Of a stretch of 64,000 nucleotides of DNA, positions 53,979-63,338 are shown piece after piece (positions within the stretch are counted from its first letter, which is position 1; every line of letters begins with the position of its first letter). Below the pieces are notes generated by a model, which searched no databases, had not been told where the DNA came from, and saw only the letters and a list, made by a program, of their open reading frames with translations. This DNA is from Ectopseudomonas chengduensis. GTDB lineage: Bacteria > Pseudomonadota > Gammaproteobacteria > Pseudomonadales > Pseudomonadaceae. Location: NCBI RefSeq assembly GCF_015712065.1, contig NZ_JACFYZ010000004.1:248001-312000 (forward strand), in the 5' to 3' direction. A program made the translations under genes and the position numbers.

Positions 53979-56148
53979 TCAAGACCTTGCCGCTACCCGC
54001 TCCAGTGGCCGGTAATGCGGAGGGAAGCGGGCCACGATTTCTTCCAGTGGCACCGGTTTGCTGAACAGATAGCCCTGCACCTGATCGCAGTCGCGTTCCT
54101 GCAGGAACGCCAGCTGCTCGGCGGTTTCCACGCCTTCGGCGACGACCTTCAGATGCAGGGCGTGGGCCATGGCGATGATGTCGTGGACGATCTCGCGGTC
54201 CTGACTGGAGTGGGCCACGTCCTGAATGAAGGAGCGGTCGACCTTCAGCGTATCCAGCGGTAGGCGGCGCAGGTAGGCGAGCGAGGAATAGCCGGTGCCG
54301 AAGTCGTCGATGGACAGGCTGACGCCCAGCGCGCGGATATTTTCCAGCAGGCCGATGGCGCGGTTGATGTTGCTTAGCAGTGCGCTCTCGGTCACCTCCA
54401 GCTCCAGGCAGTGAGCGGGGCAGCGCGTCGAGTTCAACAACTGCTCGATGCGGCCAGGCAACTGATCGTTGGCCAGGTTCAGCGCCGAGCAGTTGACCGC
54501 GATCTTCAACCCCGGATAACCCATTTGATCCAGGCTGTTGAGGTCGAGACAGGCGCGGCGCAGCACCCAGTTGTCGAGCTGATCGATGAAACCGTTGGCT
54601 TCGGCGATGGCGATGAAGCGCTCGGGTGTCAGCAGGCCGTGCTGCGGGTGATGCCAGCGTACCAGGGCTTCGAGTTTGCTCAGCGCGCCGCTGCGCAGAT
54701 CGATGATCGGTTGATAGAACAGGGTCAGGCCGCTGTCCTGCTGCAGGGCCTGGCGCAGGTCTTCTTCCAGTTGCAACTCGAACGAGGCCTTCTGCTTCAG
54801 GTGCGGATTGAAGAAATGCACCACGTTGCGCCCGCTGCCCTTGGATTGATACAGCGCCAGATCGGCATGCTTGAGCAACTCGTCGGCGTTGCCGCCATCC
54901 TGCGGGAACAGGCTGATGCCGACGCTGGTGGTCATCACGATCTTGCGTCCGGAAAAGCTGATCGGCTCCTTCATGTGCTCCAGCATGCGTGCGGCCAGCG
55001 CGCGTGGGTCTGCGTTGCTGTCGAGGCTGGCGAACACGCAGAATTCGTCGCCACCGAAGCGCGCGATGATGTCGCGCTCACGCAACGCACTGCGGATGCG
55101 CTGCGCCACCACACGCAGCAACTCGTCGCCAGCGTCGTGACCCAGGCTGTCATTGATGCGTTTGAAGTGATCGACATCGAGAAACATCACCGCCAGGCTG
55201 CGGCCGGTCACCGCGTGTTCCTCCAGGGTGGCGGCGAAAACCCGGTTGAAGCCGCGGCGGTTGAGCAGCTCGGTCAGGGGATCGAAATGCGCCACCTGCT
55301 CCAGCGATGCCTTGGCCTGATCGAGCTGCACCAGCAGGGTATTGACCCGTTGTAGATCGCGCTCCTTGTCGTCGAGCTTGCGGCCGATCCAGGCTCAGGC
55401 TGAGAATCAGCAAGGTGATGGAGGCGACGATCAGCACCAGTTGCACACTGTTGTCGGCGCTGCGCAACTGCAGCGGCGTGCCGTCCGGTACCACCAGGTT
55501 GAGCGCGGCCATGCCGGTGTAGTGCATCGAGGCGATCGCCGCGCCCATGACCAGCGCCGCCGAATACTTCATCCAGCGTTGGCGAAGCTGCGAGCCGTGG
55601 CGCACGTAGCGGTTGAGCAGCAGCGCGGCGAAGCTGGCACTGATGGCGATGACGATGGACAGGGTGAACAGGCCGCCGTGGTAGTAGGCCTGAGCCTCCG
55701 AGCGGATCGCCGCCATACCGCTGTAGTGCATGGCGCTGATACCCAGGCCGATGATGCTGGCGGCCAGCAACTGGCGGCTCAGGCCGGGACGCGGCATGGC
55801 CATGTAGTACACGGCAAGGAGTGAGGCGGCCAGGGCCACCAGCAGCGACAGCACGGTGGTGGCGAGGTCATAGCGAATGGCGACAGGCGCCTGGAAGGCC
55901 AGCATGCCGATGAAGTGCATGGACCAGATGGCGCCGGCCAGGCACAGCCCGCCGAGCAGCCCCCAGACCAGACGCATGCTGCGCCTCAGGACGTTATCGA
56001 GGTGCCTGGCGATGGTCAGCGTGCTGAGGCTGCCGACGCTGGCGATGACGTAGGACAGTGCCACCAGCCAGGGGTCGTGTTCGCAATTGAGCAGGAGCTG
56101 GCCCTGCTCGGGTAGGTCGGCGAGAAAGCGGATCGACAGTCCTTCCAT
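53979..56148 (-). pseudogene. MHYT-GGDEF-EAL protein of the MucR type, with a frameshift
   Basis: Two overlapping frames encode one protein of about 723 residues. The N-terminal half (start at 56148, with GGGAG six bases upstream) is an MHYT membrane sensor, with MHFIGM, MHYSGM and MHYTGM repeats that bind metal in this family. An extra base at about 55385 breaks the frame just after SLSLDR. The C-terminal half then carries a GGDEF domain with RERD-IIARF-GGDEF (intact I-site and active site) and an EAL domain with EALVRW and DDFGTGYSS. P. aeruginosa MucR, which supplies c-di-GMP for alginate, has the same arrangement. Either a real inactivating mutation or a sequencing error. Confidence 0.85.
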
Positions 56149-56214
56149 AGCCATCTCCCGCCTTGCGGCAGTGTGAGTGCCCTAGTCAGTGAAGCACAGG
56201 CACGCCCGTGCCAC

Positions 56215-58386
56215 CTATTTTCCGTAATCGTTGAGCGAGATCACCCGGGTCTTGCCGATGCGGTGGCGATAGATTTCGCGTAGGTACTTGATCGCCTGTT
56301 TGACGCTTTCGCGTGTCAGTCGAATGTCGTTGATCGAGACGAACTTCTCGGCGTCGTGGATCAGCTCGCGGTACTTCTTCTCGTACATCGGTTTGATCGC
56401 ATACCAGTTGGTGTCGAGGATCTTCGCCGGGTCTTCGTGCTCGTTGAGCATGGCGTCGAGCTGAGCTTCGTTGAAGCGCTCGGAGACGATGAAGTCGAGC
56501 ATGGCGTCGTCAAGGCTGTCGTCGAAGCGGTACTGGTCGCGGGCGAAGCAGCGCTTGATGTAGGCGACGATCAGGGTCAGGAAGTCGTCCGACAGGCACG
56601 GGCTCTTGACGATCAGGGTGGTCAGCGAGAGGTTGGCCGAGGCGCCGATCACCAGCGCGTAGCGCTTGAGCGTGGTGTTGGGGAAGAGGTTGTTGAGGTG
56701 GGTCTTGAGGCGGTTCAGGTCCATGTAGGACAGCTTGTAGTCCTTGGGCAGCGAGACGATGGACACCACCGAGGAGCAGTTCTTGAAGAAGTGCAGGTCG
56801 CTCAGTTGCGTGGCGTCGTAGCCGCTGGACTTGTATTGCTCCAGAGCCTGGCGATAGCGCTTGGACTCGATCGGCAGCAGGCTGATGCCTTCGATGGCCT
56901 GGGTGACCTTGTTGAAGTGCGGCAGGTCGATGGAGCGGAAGAACAGGTCGTCGATGTTCAGCCGCGGCGGGCTTTGTTCCTTGTCCAGTACGCGGAATTT
57001 CTCCGAGAGTTGGGCATGCTGTTCGGGCACCACGGATTCGGCATAAGCCACGGCCACTGGGCCGGCCAGGCTCATGAACAGGTCGTTGGCGTCGAGGCGG
57101 ATGGTCTCGCCGATGTCGATGCCGGCGCGGCGGAAGTAGTTCTGGTCGTAGTCGCTGGTCACCGCCTGGGCAGTGAGGATGTTGAAGATCTGCTGCGAGA
57201 TGTACTGGTTGGCGTGGCGCTCCATGGCGGTCACGTCGATGTTGTGGATGCTGCCGTCACCGCTCTCTTCGGCGTAACGCATGATGTCGTTGGAAATGAG
57301 CATCATCGCGTTCCATGGGCGGATGCGGCGCATCACGCTTTCGGCGCTGTTCTGCTCGTTGTCGAAGTTGTAGGAGAAGTCCCATTCCTCGGCCAGGTAT
57401 TTGCACAGCAGGCGTCCGGCGTTGATGTGCAGGGCCTCTGACATCTCGCTGCGCTGGTCGGAAATGTTCGGCAGGATGCAGATGCCGCTGGTGAAGATCG
57501 GCTCGAAGACGAAACCACGTTCGCGTTCGGCCTCGCCATCGTCCGGCGTCTTGCTGTCGAAGGTCTTGCTCATGTAGGCGAACTGCTGCGCTAGGCCGAA
57601 CTCCGAGGCCATGCCCGAGCCGGTGCCGCCGCCGGCGCTGAAGATATAGAAGTACAAGCGCGATTGGTTGGCCTTGATCCCGCAGGAGTCGATCAGGTAG
57701 CTGTGGATGAACTTCCAGTCTTCGTTGGAGAAGCGCTGGGTGTCCTTGTTGAGGATGATCTTGGCCAGATACTGACCAAGGATCGGCGCGTTGCCGGCAC
57801 CGCCGGCATGCACCTCGGACAGGTCCATGATCTTCATCTTGCTGTAATCGTCGAGAAACCCACTCATCTCGCCCTTGCGCGAGAAGCGGATGCGCCCGGC
57901 GATGTCCTTGTCCAGGTCGCCGAGCATCACCAGCGGCTCGATCAGGAATACCGGTTTGCTGCTCTTGCGCGGCGCGCGCAGCAGGTTGCTGCGAATCCAG
58001 CGACTGGGGCGTGAGGCCTGCTCGATGGTGGCAGTGGCTTCGCTGTGAAACTCTTCCAGATAGAACTGGCGCGCGTTGTAGACCAGGGAGGCGACGTCCA
58101 GGGCGATGTTCGAGCCGCAGCGGCCAAGGCCGATCAGGCACACCGAGGGAAACTGCTGGATGCGGCTCGACTCGCCCTCGTCCAGCGGCTCGCCCAGCGG
58201 GAACACCATGTTGCGCAGGCCATCGAGGTTATCGAGGATGCGCTCGATATCGCGTTCGGTGAAATACAGATACTGCTCGCCGCTAACGCTGTGCCCCGGC
58301 AGCGCGGGCGGCGCCAGCAGGTTGTCGGCGATATCGGCCAGGGTGGCTTCCTTTGCGGGGGCTACGGCGTCTTTTTTAGTTTTCAT
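56215..58386 (-). CDS. Large FtsZ/tubulin-like GTPase-fold protein
   Basis: A 723-residue protein with the motifs of the FtsZ/tubulin fold. After an N-terminal extension of 80 residues come VCLIGLGRCGSN at 82-93 (T1), GGAGNAPILG at 195-204 (T3), AGGGTGSGMASEFG at 251-264 (the tubulin signature, T4) and MMLISNDIM at 361-369 (base-contact region). RLDANDL at 430-436 then gives T7 DxxD acids. FtsZ is about 390 residues, so a C-terminal part of roughly 280 residues is added, rich in charged helices. The T7 acids predict that GTP is hydrolysed between subunits of a polymer. It stands as a single gene with its own promoter and operator, downstream neighbour mucR-like. Tubulin_2-like families are the closest I can think of; I do not recognise a named function. 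Confidence 0.8.
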   Translation of the reverse strand: MKTKKDAVAPAKEATLADIADNLLAPPALPGHSVSGEQYLYFTERDIERILDNLDGLRNMVFPLGEPLDEGESSRIQQFPSVCLIGLGRCGSNIALDVASLVYNARQFYLEEFHSEATATIEQASRPSRWIRSNLLRAPRKSSKPVFLIEPLVMLGDLDKDIAGRIRFSRKGEMSGFLDDYSKMKIMDLSEVHAGGAGNAPILGQYLAKIILNKDTQRFSNEDWKFIHSYLIDSCGIKANQSRLYFYIFSAGGGTGSGMASEFGLAQQFAYMSKTFDSKTPDDGEAERERGFVFEPIFTSGICILPNISDQRSEMSEALHINAGRLLCKYLAEEWDFSYNFDNEQNSAESVMRRIRPWNAMMLISNDIMRYAEESGDGSIHNIDVTAMERHANQYISQQIFNILTAQAVTSDYDQNYFRRAGIDIGETIRLDANDLFMSLAGPVAVAYAESVVPEQHAQLSEKFRVLDKEQSPPRLNIDDLFFRSIDLPHFNKVTQAIEGISLLPIESKRYRQALEQYKSSGYDATQLSDLHFFKNCSSVVSIVSLPKDYKLSYMDLNRLKTHLNNLFPNTTLKRYALVIGASANLSLTTLIVKSPCLSDDFLTLIVAYIKRCFARDQYRFDDSLDDAMLDFIVSERFNEAQLDAMLNEHEDPAKILDTNWYAIKPMYEKKYRELIHDAEKFVSINDIRLTRESVKQAIKYLREIYRHRIGKTRVISLNDYGK

Positions 58387-58421
58387 CAGTGACAGTCCGG
58401 CGAGTCAGTGGGGTATTGGCC

Positions 58422-58442
58422 ATTGGCCATAAAATGACCAAT
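58422..58442. promoter_or_regulatory. Operator-like palindrome upstream of the FtsZ-like gene
   Basis: ATTGGCCAT-AAA-ATGACCAAT is a palindrome with one mismatched pair, 36 bases upstream of the 58386 start. An overlapping TGGCCAATGGCCA-type direct repeat follows. The position matches a promoter-overlapping operator. I cannot name its regulator. Confidence 0.5.
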
Positions 58443-58670
58443 CCCATAGGTTCTAGCACGGAAAAAAGTACTTTGCCTTATTCCTCACAGATATGAGCTG
58501 CTTTGGCTGAGCAGCTTCGCGCTGTGCATAAGCAGGCGAATGGCAGTGGCACTGTCCTGCACAGGGCGTACTCGCCGCAGGCAGTGCGCTGCTGGGGGCG
58601 GTAGGAGAGAGGGCGCCCCATGGGGACAGGGGCGCCGGGTGCACTTCGGAGGCAGGGTGCGCTGTCAGTC

Positions 58671-59648
58671 TCAGGGCACCAGCAGAATCTTGCCGTCACG
58701 CTCGCCGCTGGCGGCTGCCGCCACGGCGTCCTTGATGTGCTCCAGGTCATAGGTCGCCGCTACGCGGGTCTTCAGCTTCCCGCCGGCAATCAGTTGCACC
58801 AGTTCGCCGAACACCTTCATCTGCTGCGCCGGGCTGGCCTGCTGGAACCACTTGGCCAGCCAAAAACCGCGCAGGGTTACGTCACGGAACACGAAGGAGG
58901 CTGGCGAAACCTGGCAGGCCTGGCCGCTCATCATGCCGTAGTTCACCAGTACACCGCCGTTGGCCAGCACTGCGGCCAGGTTGTCGGTGCTGACGCCGCC
59001 GACCGCGTCGATCCCCAGGCGTACTTCGGCGCCGCCAGTGGCTGCGCGCGCACGCTTGGCCAGGTCCGGTCCGTCCACCAGCACCAGATCACCGCCCTCG
59101 GCCTCGACACCGGCAACGGCCGAATCACGGCGTACCACGTTGATGGTCTTGAAACCGCGCAGCTTGGCCAACTGGATCAGGTAGCTGCCGACGCCCGAGT
59201 TGGCAGCGTTCTGGATCACCCAGTCGCCCGGCTTGAGGTCGACGAATTCGCTGAGCAGCAGCGAGGCAGTGGGTGGGTTGACGGTAAGCATGGCCAACTG
59301 CAGCGGGTCGGCATCCGGAAGCGGGATGAGTTTTTCCGCTGGTGCATTCAGAGCCGTGACCCAGGTACCGCAGCCGACCGGCAGCAGCACGGTCTGGCCG
59401 ACCTTGAAGTTGCTCACGTCTTCACCGAGCGCCTCGACCTTGCCGACGCCTTCGTTCCCGCCCACGGCCGGCAGTGGCGGCAGCATGCCGTAGGCGCCGG
59501 TCAGGGTCAGCACGTCGGACGGGTTGATCGGTGCAGCCAGCACCTTGACCCGCACTTGTCCGGCAGCGGGTTCCGGCAACTGCAGTGGCACCGCGCTGAT
59601 CACGTCCTGCGGCACCGGGCCGCGTTGTTGGTATTCGGCTTTGAGCAT
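58671..59648 (-). CDS. Zinc-less MDR reductase (2-enoyl thioester reductase-like)
   Basis: A 325-residue medium-chain reductase. The GroES part has VLAAPINPSDVLTLTGAYG, LPAVGGNEGVGKVEALG and LPVGCGTWVTALNAP. The Rossmann part has WVIQNAANSGVGSYLIQLAKLRGFKTINVVRR, where the last Arg indicates NADP. This resembles mitochondrial-type enoyl thioester reductases (Etr1/MECR). The ATG at 59648 has GGAGAT 8 bases upstream. It lies upstream of the FtsZ-like gene on the same strand with 284 bases between. Confidence 0.87.
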   Translation of the reverse strand: MLKAEYQQRGPVPQDVISAVPLQLPEPAAGQVRVKVLAAPINPSDVLTLTGAYGMLPPLPAVGGNEGVGKVEALGEDVSNFKVGQTVLLPVGCGTWVTALNAPAEKLIPLPDADPLQLAMLTVNPPTASLLLSEFVDLKPGDWVIQNAANSGVGSYLIQLAKLRGFKTINVVRRDSAVAGVEAEGGDLVLVDGPDLAKRARAATGGAEVRLGIDAVGGVSTDNLAAVLANGGVLVNYGMMSGQACQVSPASFVFRDVTLRGFWLAKWFQQASPAQQMKVFGELVQLIAGGKLKTRVAATYDLEHIKDAVAAAASGERDGKILLVP

Positions 59649-59795
59649 GGTCTTGATCTCCTGAAGGCAGGCGCAAAATGCGTGCAGCCAGTCTAGCCGC
59701 GATAGGGCAAAGCGGAATGAATCGGCCGGCATCCACTCTGGTTATGAAGGCGGCCAGGCGTCTATGCTCTGGCGGGACCGATAGTGGGGTAGAAG

Positions 59796-60521
59796 ATGCT
59801 CAGATGGTGGCTGGGAGTGATGCTGGCATGCCTGAGCCTGACGGTTGCGGCCGAGCTGCTGCATGTCGGCTTTGGCACGCACAAGCCGCCTTATGTCTAC
59901 GAAGGTGAGCCGCGTGGCCTGGAATATGAATTGGTGGAGCGTGCTGCGCACAACGCCGGTTTTGCAGTGACCGCCTATTACGCGCCGATAGAGCGCTTGC
60001 ACCTGATGCTGCGCCGCGGCGAGATCGACGCCATTACCACCACTCACGAGCGCAGTGGCGTGCAGGCTTTCTACTCGGACGTCTACATCCATTACCAGAA
60101 CGTGGCGGTGGCGCTGGCAAAGCGCGGATATCGCATCGAGCAGATCGCCGACCTCGGCCAGTACGCGGTCAGCGCCTTCCAGCGTGCGCGACTGCTGATG
60201 GGGCCGGAGTTCGAGCGCATGGCCATGAACAATCCGCGTTATCGTGAGGAGGCGCTGCAGATCAATCGCAATCGCCTGCTCTATAGCGGCCGCACCGATG
60301 TGGTGGTGGGCGACAAGCGCATCATCCGCTACCTGGATCGCGAGGTGGATGATCAGGTCGACGTGACCCAGCCACTGGCCTGGTTCGATATTTTCCCACC
60401 GACGCCATACCGTGTCGGCTTCCGCCGCGACGAACAACGTCGGCGTTTCGACGAGGGTCTTCGTATGCTCAGAGAGAGCGGCGAATACCAGCGTATCGAG
60501 CGGCGCTACCTGACGGACTGA
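59796..60521 (+). CDS. Periplasmic solute-binding protein (family 3 type)
   Basis: A 241-residue exported protein with signal peptide MLRWWLGVMLACLSLTVAA. Family features are FGTHKPPYVYEGEPRGLEYELVERAA and LMLRRGEIDAITTTHERSGVQAFYSDVYI. It resembles the orphan binding protein at 31242. No transporter genes are adjacent. Confidence 0.82.
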   Translation: MLRWWLGVMLACLSLTVAAELLHVGFGTHKPPYVYEGEPRGLEYELVERAAHNAGFAVTAYYAPIERLHLMLRRGEIDAITTTHERSGVQAFYSDVYIHYQNVAVALAKRGYRIEQIADLGQYAVSAFQRARLLMGPEFERMAMNNPRYREEALQINRNRLLYSGRTDVVVGDKRIIRYLDREVDDQVDVTQPLAWFDIFPPTPYRVGFRRDEQRRRFDEGLRMLRESGEYQRIERRYLTD

Positions 60522-60604
60522 AACCTGAGGAAACTTTTGTGGGGCTGCCACGGCTCAGGGGCTGTTGCACTATGGCCGCTTGTTTGACGCATGGAGACGC
60601 CACG

Positions 60605-61750
60605 ATGCCGCGCCTGAAACCCCTCGCAGCCCTCGGTCTGCTCGCCCTGTTCGGTTATCAGTACAGCTTCGCCGAAGACCGGCAACTTAGCTCCGAGCTG
60701 GGGCCGTTGAACGTTCACACCGTCGCCGAAGGTCTGGCCAACCCCTGGGCCGTCGCCTTTCTGCCGGATGGCCAGGGCTATCTGGTCAGCGAGCGGCCAG
60801 GTGCCTTGCGTCGGGTAAGCACCGATGGGGAAGTGTCCGAGCCGCTGCGCGGCGTGCCCAAGGTCTTCGCCGTCGGCCAGGGCGGCTTGCTCGACGTGGT
60901 GCTGTCGCCTGACTTCGCTGAGGACCGCTTGGTCTATCTGTCCTACGCCGAGGAGGGCGACGGCGCGGCAGGTACGGCTGTCGGGCGCGGCAAGCTGTCG
61001 GCTGACGCCACGGCGTTGGAAGGCTTCGAGGTGATCTTCCGCCAACAACCCAAGCTGTCCAGTGGCACGCACTTTGGCTCGCGCCTGGTGTTCGACCGCG
61101 ATGGCCATCTGTTCATCGCCCTGGGCGACAACAACAATCGCCCCACCGCGCAGGACCTCGACAAGCTGCAGGGCAAGCTGGTGCGCATCTTCCCGGACGG
61201 GCGCATCCCCGAGGACAACCCCTTCGTCAGCCGCGACGGCGCGCGTGAGGAAATCTGGTCCTACGGCCATCGCAACCAGCAGGGTGCAGCGCTCAATCCC
61301 TGGAGTGGCCGCTTGTGGACCCATGAGCATGGCCCGCGTGGCGGCGACGAAATCAACGTTCCCGAAGCAGGCAAGAACTACGGCTGGCCGCTGGCGACCC
61401 ATGGCGTCAACTATTCGATGCTGGCGATTCCCGAGGCCAAGGGCAAAACCGTGGCTGGTACCGAGCCGCCGCATCACGTCTGGGAAAAATCACCGGCCAT
61501 CAGCGGCATGGCCTTCTACGATGCCGAGCGTTTCCCGGCCTGGCAGCACAACCTGTTCATCGGCGCACTTTCCGGTCAGGCGTTGATCCGCCTGCAGCTC
61601 AATGGCGACAAGATCGTGCATGAGGAACGTCTGCTGCAATCGCTCAACGCACGGGTACGCGACGTACGGCAGGGGCCGGACGGCTATATCTACGTGCTGA
61701 CGGATGCGCCGAAAGGGCAGTTGCTGCGCCTGGGGCTGGCGAGCGAGTAA
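60605..61750 (+). CDS. PQQ-dependent soluble sugar dehydrogenase (YliI/aldose type)
   Basis: A 381-residue periplasmic six-bladed propeller enzyme. Signal peptide: MPRLKPLAALGLLALFGYQYSFA. Motifs of the Asd/YliI/GdhB family are VAEGLANPWAVAFLPDGQGYLVSERPG, GTHFGSRLVFDRDGHLFIALGDNNN, GHRNQQGAALNPWSGRLWTHEHGPRGGDEINV and KNYGWP. The His-containing stretches provide PQQ and calcium contacts. It oxidises aldoses in the periplasm if PQQ is available. Confidence 0.9.
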   Translation: MPRLKPLAALGLLALFGYQYSFAEDRQLSSELGPLNVHTVAEGLANPWAVAFLPDGQGYLVSERPGALRRVSTDGEVSEPLRGVPKVFAVGQGGLLDVVLSPDFAEDRLVYLSYAEEGDGAAGTAVGRGKLSADATALEGFEVIFRQQPKLSSGTHFGSRLVFDRDGHLFIALGDNNNRPTAQDLDKLQGKLVRIFPDGRIPEDNPFVSRDGAREEIWSYGHRNQQGAALNPWSGRLWTHEHGPRGGDEINVPEAGKNYGWPLATHGVNYSMLAIPEAKGKTVAGTEPPHHVWEKSPAISGMAFYDAERFPAWQHNLFIGALSGQALIRLQLNGDKIVHEERLLQSLNARVRDVRQGPDGYIYVLTDAPKGQLLRLGLASE

Positions 61751-61763
61751 AGCTGGAGAGAGG

Positions 61764-61782
61764 CTGGGTGCGCGATGCGCAC
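61764..61782. terminator. Hairpin between convergent dehydrogenase and small gene
   Basis: GGGTGCGC pairs perfectly with GCGCACCC around GAT, 13 bases past one stop and 9 before the other. Probable bidirectional terminator without U-tract. Confidence 0.6.
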
Positions 61783-61791
61783 CCGAAGCGA

Positions 61792-61983
61792 TCACTTCTT
61801 GCTGATGGTGATCTGGCGCGTGCCGCCGTAAGTCTGGCCGCTGACGCCCTTGGCGATCTGCTGGATCTCGCCGCCGCCCTGCAGGAAGGCAGCAATCTGC
61901 GCCTCGATGGACTCGCGGGTTTCCACGGCTGGGGCGGGTTTGCTGACTTTGCTGGAGGAGGACTTCACGCGCAGGGTGGCCAT
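61792..61983 (-). CDS. Small conserved hypothetical protein
   Basis: A 63-residue protein with a basic start (MATLRVKSSSSKVSKPAP) and a helical centre (TRESIEAQIAAFLQGGGEIQQIAKG), followed by a short strand-like tail (TRQITISKK). It resembles small proteins I associate with Pseudomonas genomes, but no function is known. A modest AAGG lies upstream of the ATG. Confidence 0.65.
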   Translation of the reverse strand: MATLRVKSSSSKVSKPAPAVETRESIEAQIAAFLQGGGEIQQIAKGVSGQTYGGTRQITISKK

Positions 61984-62223
61984 GACCTTGATCTCTTTCA
62001 GAAGGGCGGCCGGCCATTATGCCTCAAGCAGCCCCTTTCTGCTTGGTTAATCGCCCTGGTGAATAGCATAAGGCTGCGCCTGGCCAGCTTTTCGCGGCAA
62101 CTTATGGCTTGTTTCCCAGTCACTTACACCACCATTCGACCGGCCGTCGATTCGCTACGACGTCGGCCCGGTCGCGGATTAACTCGGGTAGAATGGCCGG
62201 CTGTTTTGGTGAGGTGAAACGCT

Positions 62224-63066
62224 ATGGCCTTGATTGGGCGGATGAATTCTTTGCAGGTGGTCAAGCACACCGACTTCGGTCTGTACCTGGACGGTGGTGC
62301 GGATGGCGAAATCCTCCTGCCCAAGCGCTACATCCCCAAGGATACGCCGAGCGAAGTCGATGACTGGCTCAACGTGTTTCTCTACCTCGACAGCGAAGAC
62401 AAGCTGATCGCCACCACGTTGAAACCGAAGATCCAGCTCGGTGAGTTCGCCAGCCTCAAGGTGGTGGATATCAACCGCGTCGGCCTGTTCTTCGACTGGG
62501 GCCTGCCCAAGGATCTGCTGCTGCCGCATTCCGAAGAGAAGCGTCCGCTGCAGATCGGCGACTACTGCGTGATCTACCTCTACCTGGACAAACGCACCCG
62601 TCGCCTCACCGCCACCGCGCGCCTGGATCGCCACTTGGACAAGGTGCCGGCCAACTACCAGGTCGGCCAGGAAGTCGACCTGCTGGTGGTCGAACGTACC
62701 GACCTCGGTTTCAAGGCCATCATCGACGGCAAGCACTGGGGCCTGATCCACAAGAACGAGCTGTTCAAGTTCATCCGCAGCGGTATGCGCGAGAAGGGCT
62801 ACATCAAGGAGCTGCGTGCCGACGGCAAGATCAGCCTGAGCCTGCAGCCCATCGGTCACGAAGCCGCCAGTGGCCTGGCCGAGCAGATCATCGAACGATT
62901 GCGTGCGCAGGGTGGCGTGCTGGCACTGGGTGACAAGAGCCCGCCGGAACTGATCTCCGAGCATTTTCGGGTCAGCAAGGGCAACTTCAAGAAGGCCATC
63001 GGCGGCCTCTACAAGCAGGGCCTGATCCGCATCCACGACGATCGCATCGAACTGCTCGACAGCTGA
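62224..63066 (+). CDS. CvfB-like S1 RNA-binding protein
   Basis: A 280-residue protein made of S1-like OB-fold domains and a C-terminal winged helix, as in CvfB/YitL. Evidence is MNSLQVVKHTDFGLYLDGGADGEILLPKRYIP for the first domain, then LKVVDINRVGLFFDWGLPKDLLLPHSE and LLVVERTDLGFKAIIDGKHWGLIHKNELF. EHFRVSKGNFKKAIGGLYKQGLIRI is the winged helix that ends the family. It binds RNA and influences virulence-factor expression in Staphylococcus; its role in Pseudomonas is unclear. Confidence 0.9.
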   Translation: MALIGRMNSLQVVKHTDFGLYLDGGADGEILLPKRYIPKDTPSEVDDWLNVFLYLDSEDKLIATTLKPKIQLGEFASLKVVDINRVGLFFDWGLPKDLLLPHSEEKRPLQIGDYCVIYLYLDKRTRRLTATARLDRHLDKVPANYQVGQEVDLLVVERTDLGFKAIIDGKHWGLIHKNELFKFIRSGMREKGYIKELRADGKISLSLQPIGHEAASGLAEQIIERLRAQGGVLALGDKSPPELISEHFRVSKGNFKKAIGGLYKQGLIRIHDDRIELLDS

Positions 63067-63121
63067 CGTCGCAGCGACTTGAGCACGAGCGTGGCAACTC
63101 GCATAATGCCGAGGTTTTCCC

Positions 63122-63197
63122 GCCGGTGTAGCTCAGTCGGTAGAGCAGCGCACTCGTAACGCGAAGGTCGTAGGTTCGATTCCTATCTCCGGCACCA
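63122..63197 (+). tRNA. tRNA-Thr (anticodon CGT)
   Basis: A 76-base cloverleaf: acceptor GCCGGTG pairs with the sequence before CACCA, the D arm is GCTC-AGTCGGTA-GAGC, the anticodon loop is CTCGTAA (CGT, threonine) and the T arm contains GGTTCGATTC. CCA is encoded. It resembles E. coli thrW. A perfect terminator follows 8 bases after. Confidence 0.95.
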
Positions 63198-63205
63198 TTT
63201 CCAGC

Positions 63206-63231
63206 AAAGGGTCAGCTTCGGCTGACCCTTT
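63206..63231 (+). terminator. Rho-independent terminator after tRNA-Thr
   Basis: AAAGGGTCAGC pairs perfectly with GCTGACCCTTT around the stable tetraloop TTCG, ending in a short U-run within the stem. It lies 8 bases from the encoded CCA. Confidence 0.85.
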
Positions 63232-63338
63232 GTCGTATCAGCGCTGAAAATTCCCTCGCGTTGCTGTCAAAGCCGGTGTGATGATGATTTTCGGCTCAGG
63301 CGCGTGACGTCTGGCCCTGACTCAGATGGGAGTTGCTC

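Noticed and set aside
56215..58386. The FtsZ-like protein as the cell-division FtsZ
   Set aside because: It is too long, has large extensions and lies away from the dcw cluster; T-loops diverge from canonical FtsZ.
63122..63197. tRNA-Thr as the attachment site of an integrated island
   Set aside because: There is no integrase and no second copy of the tRNA 3' end in the window.
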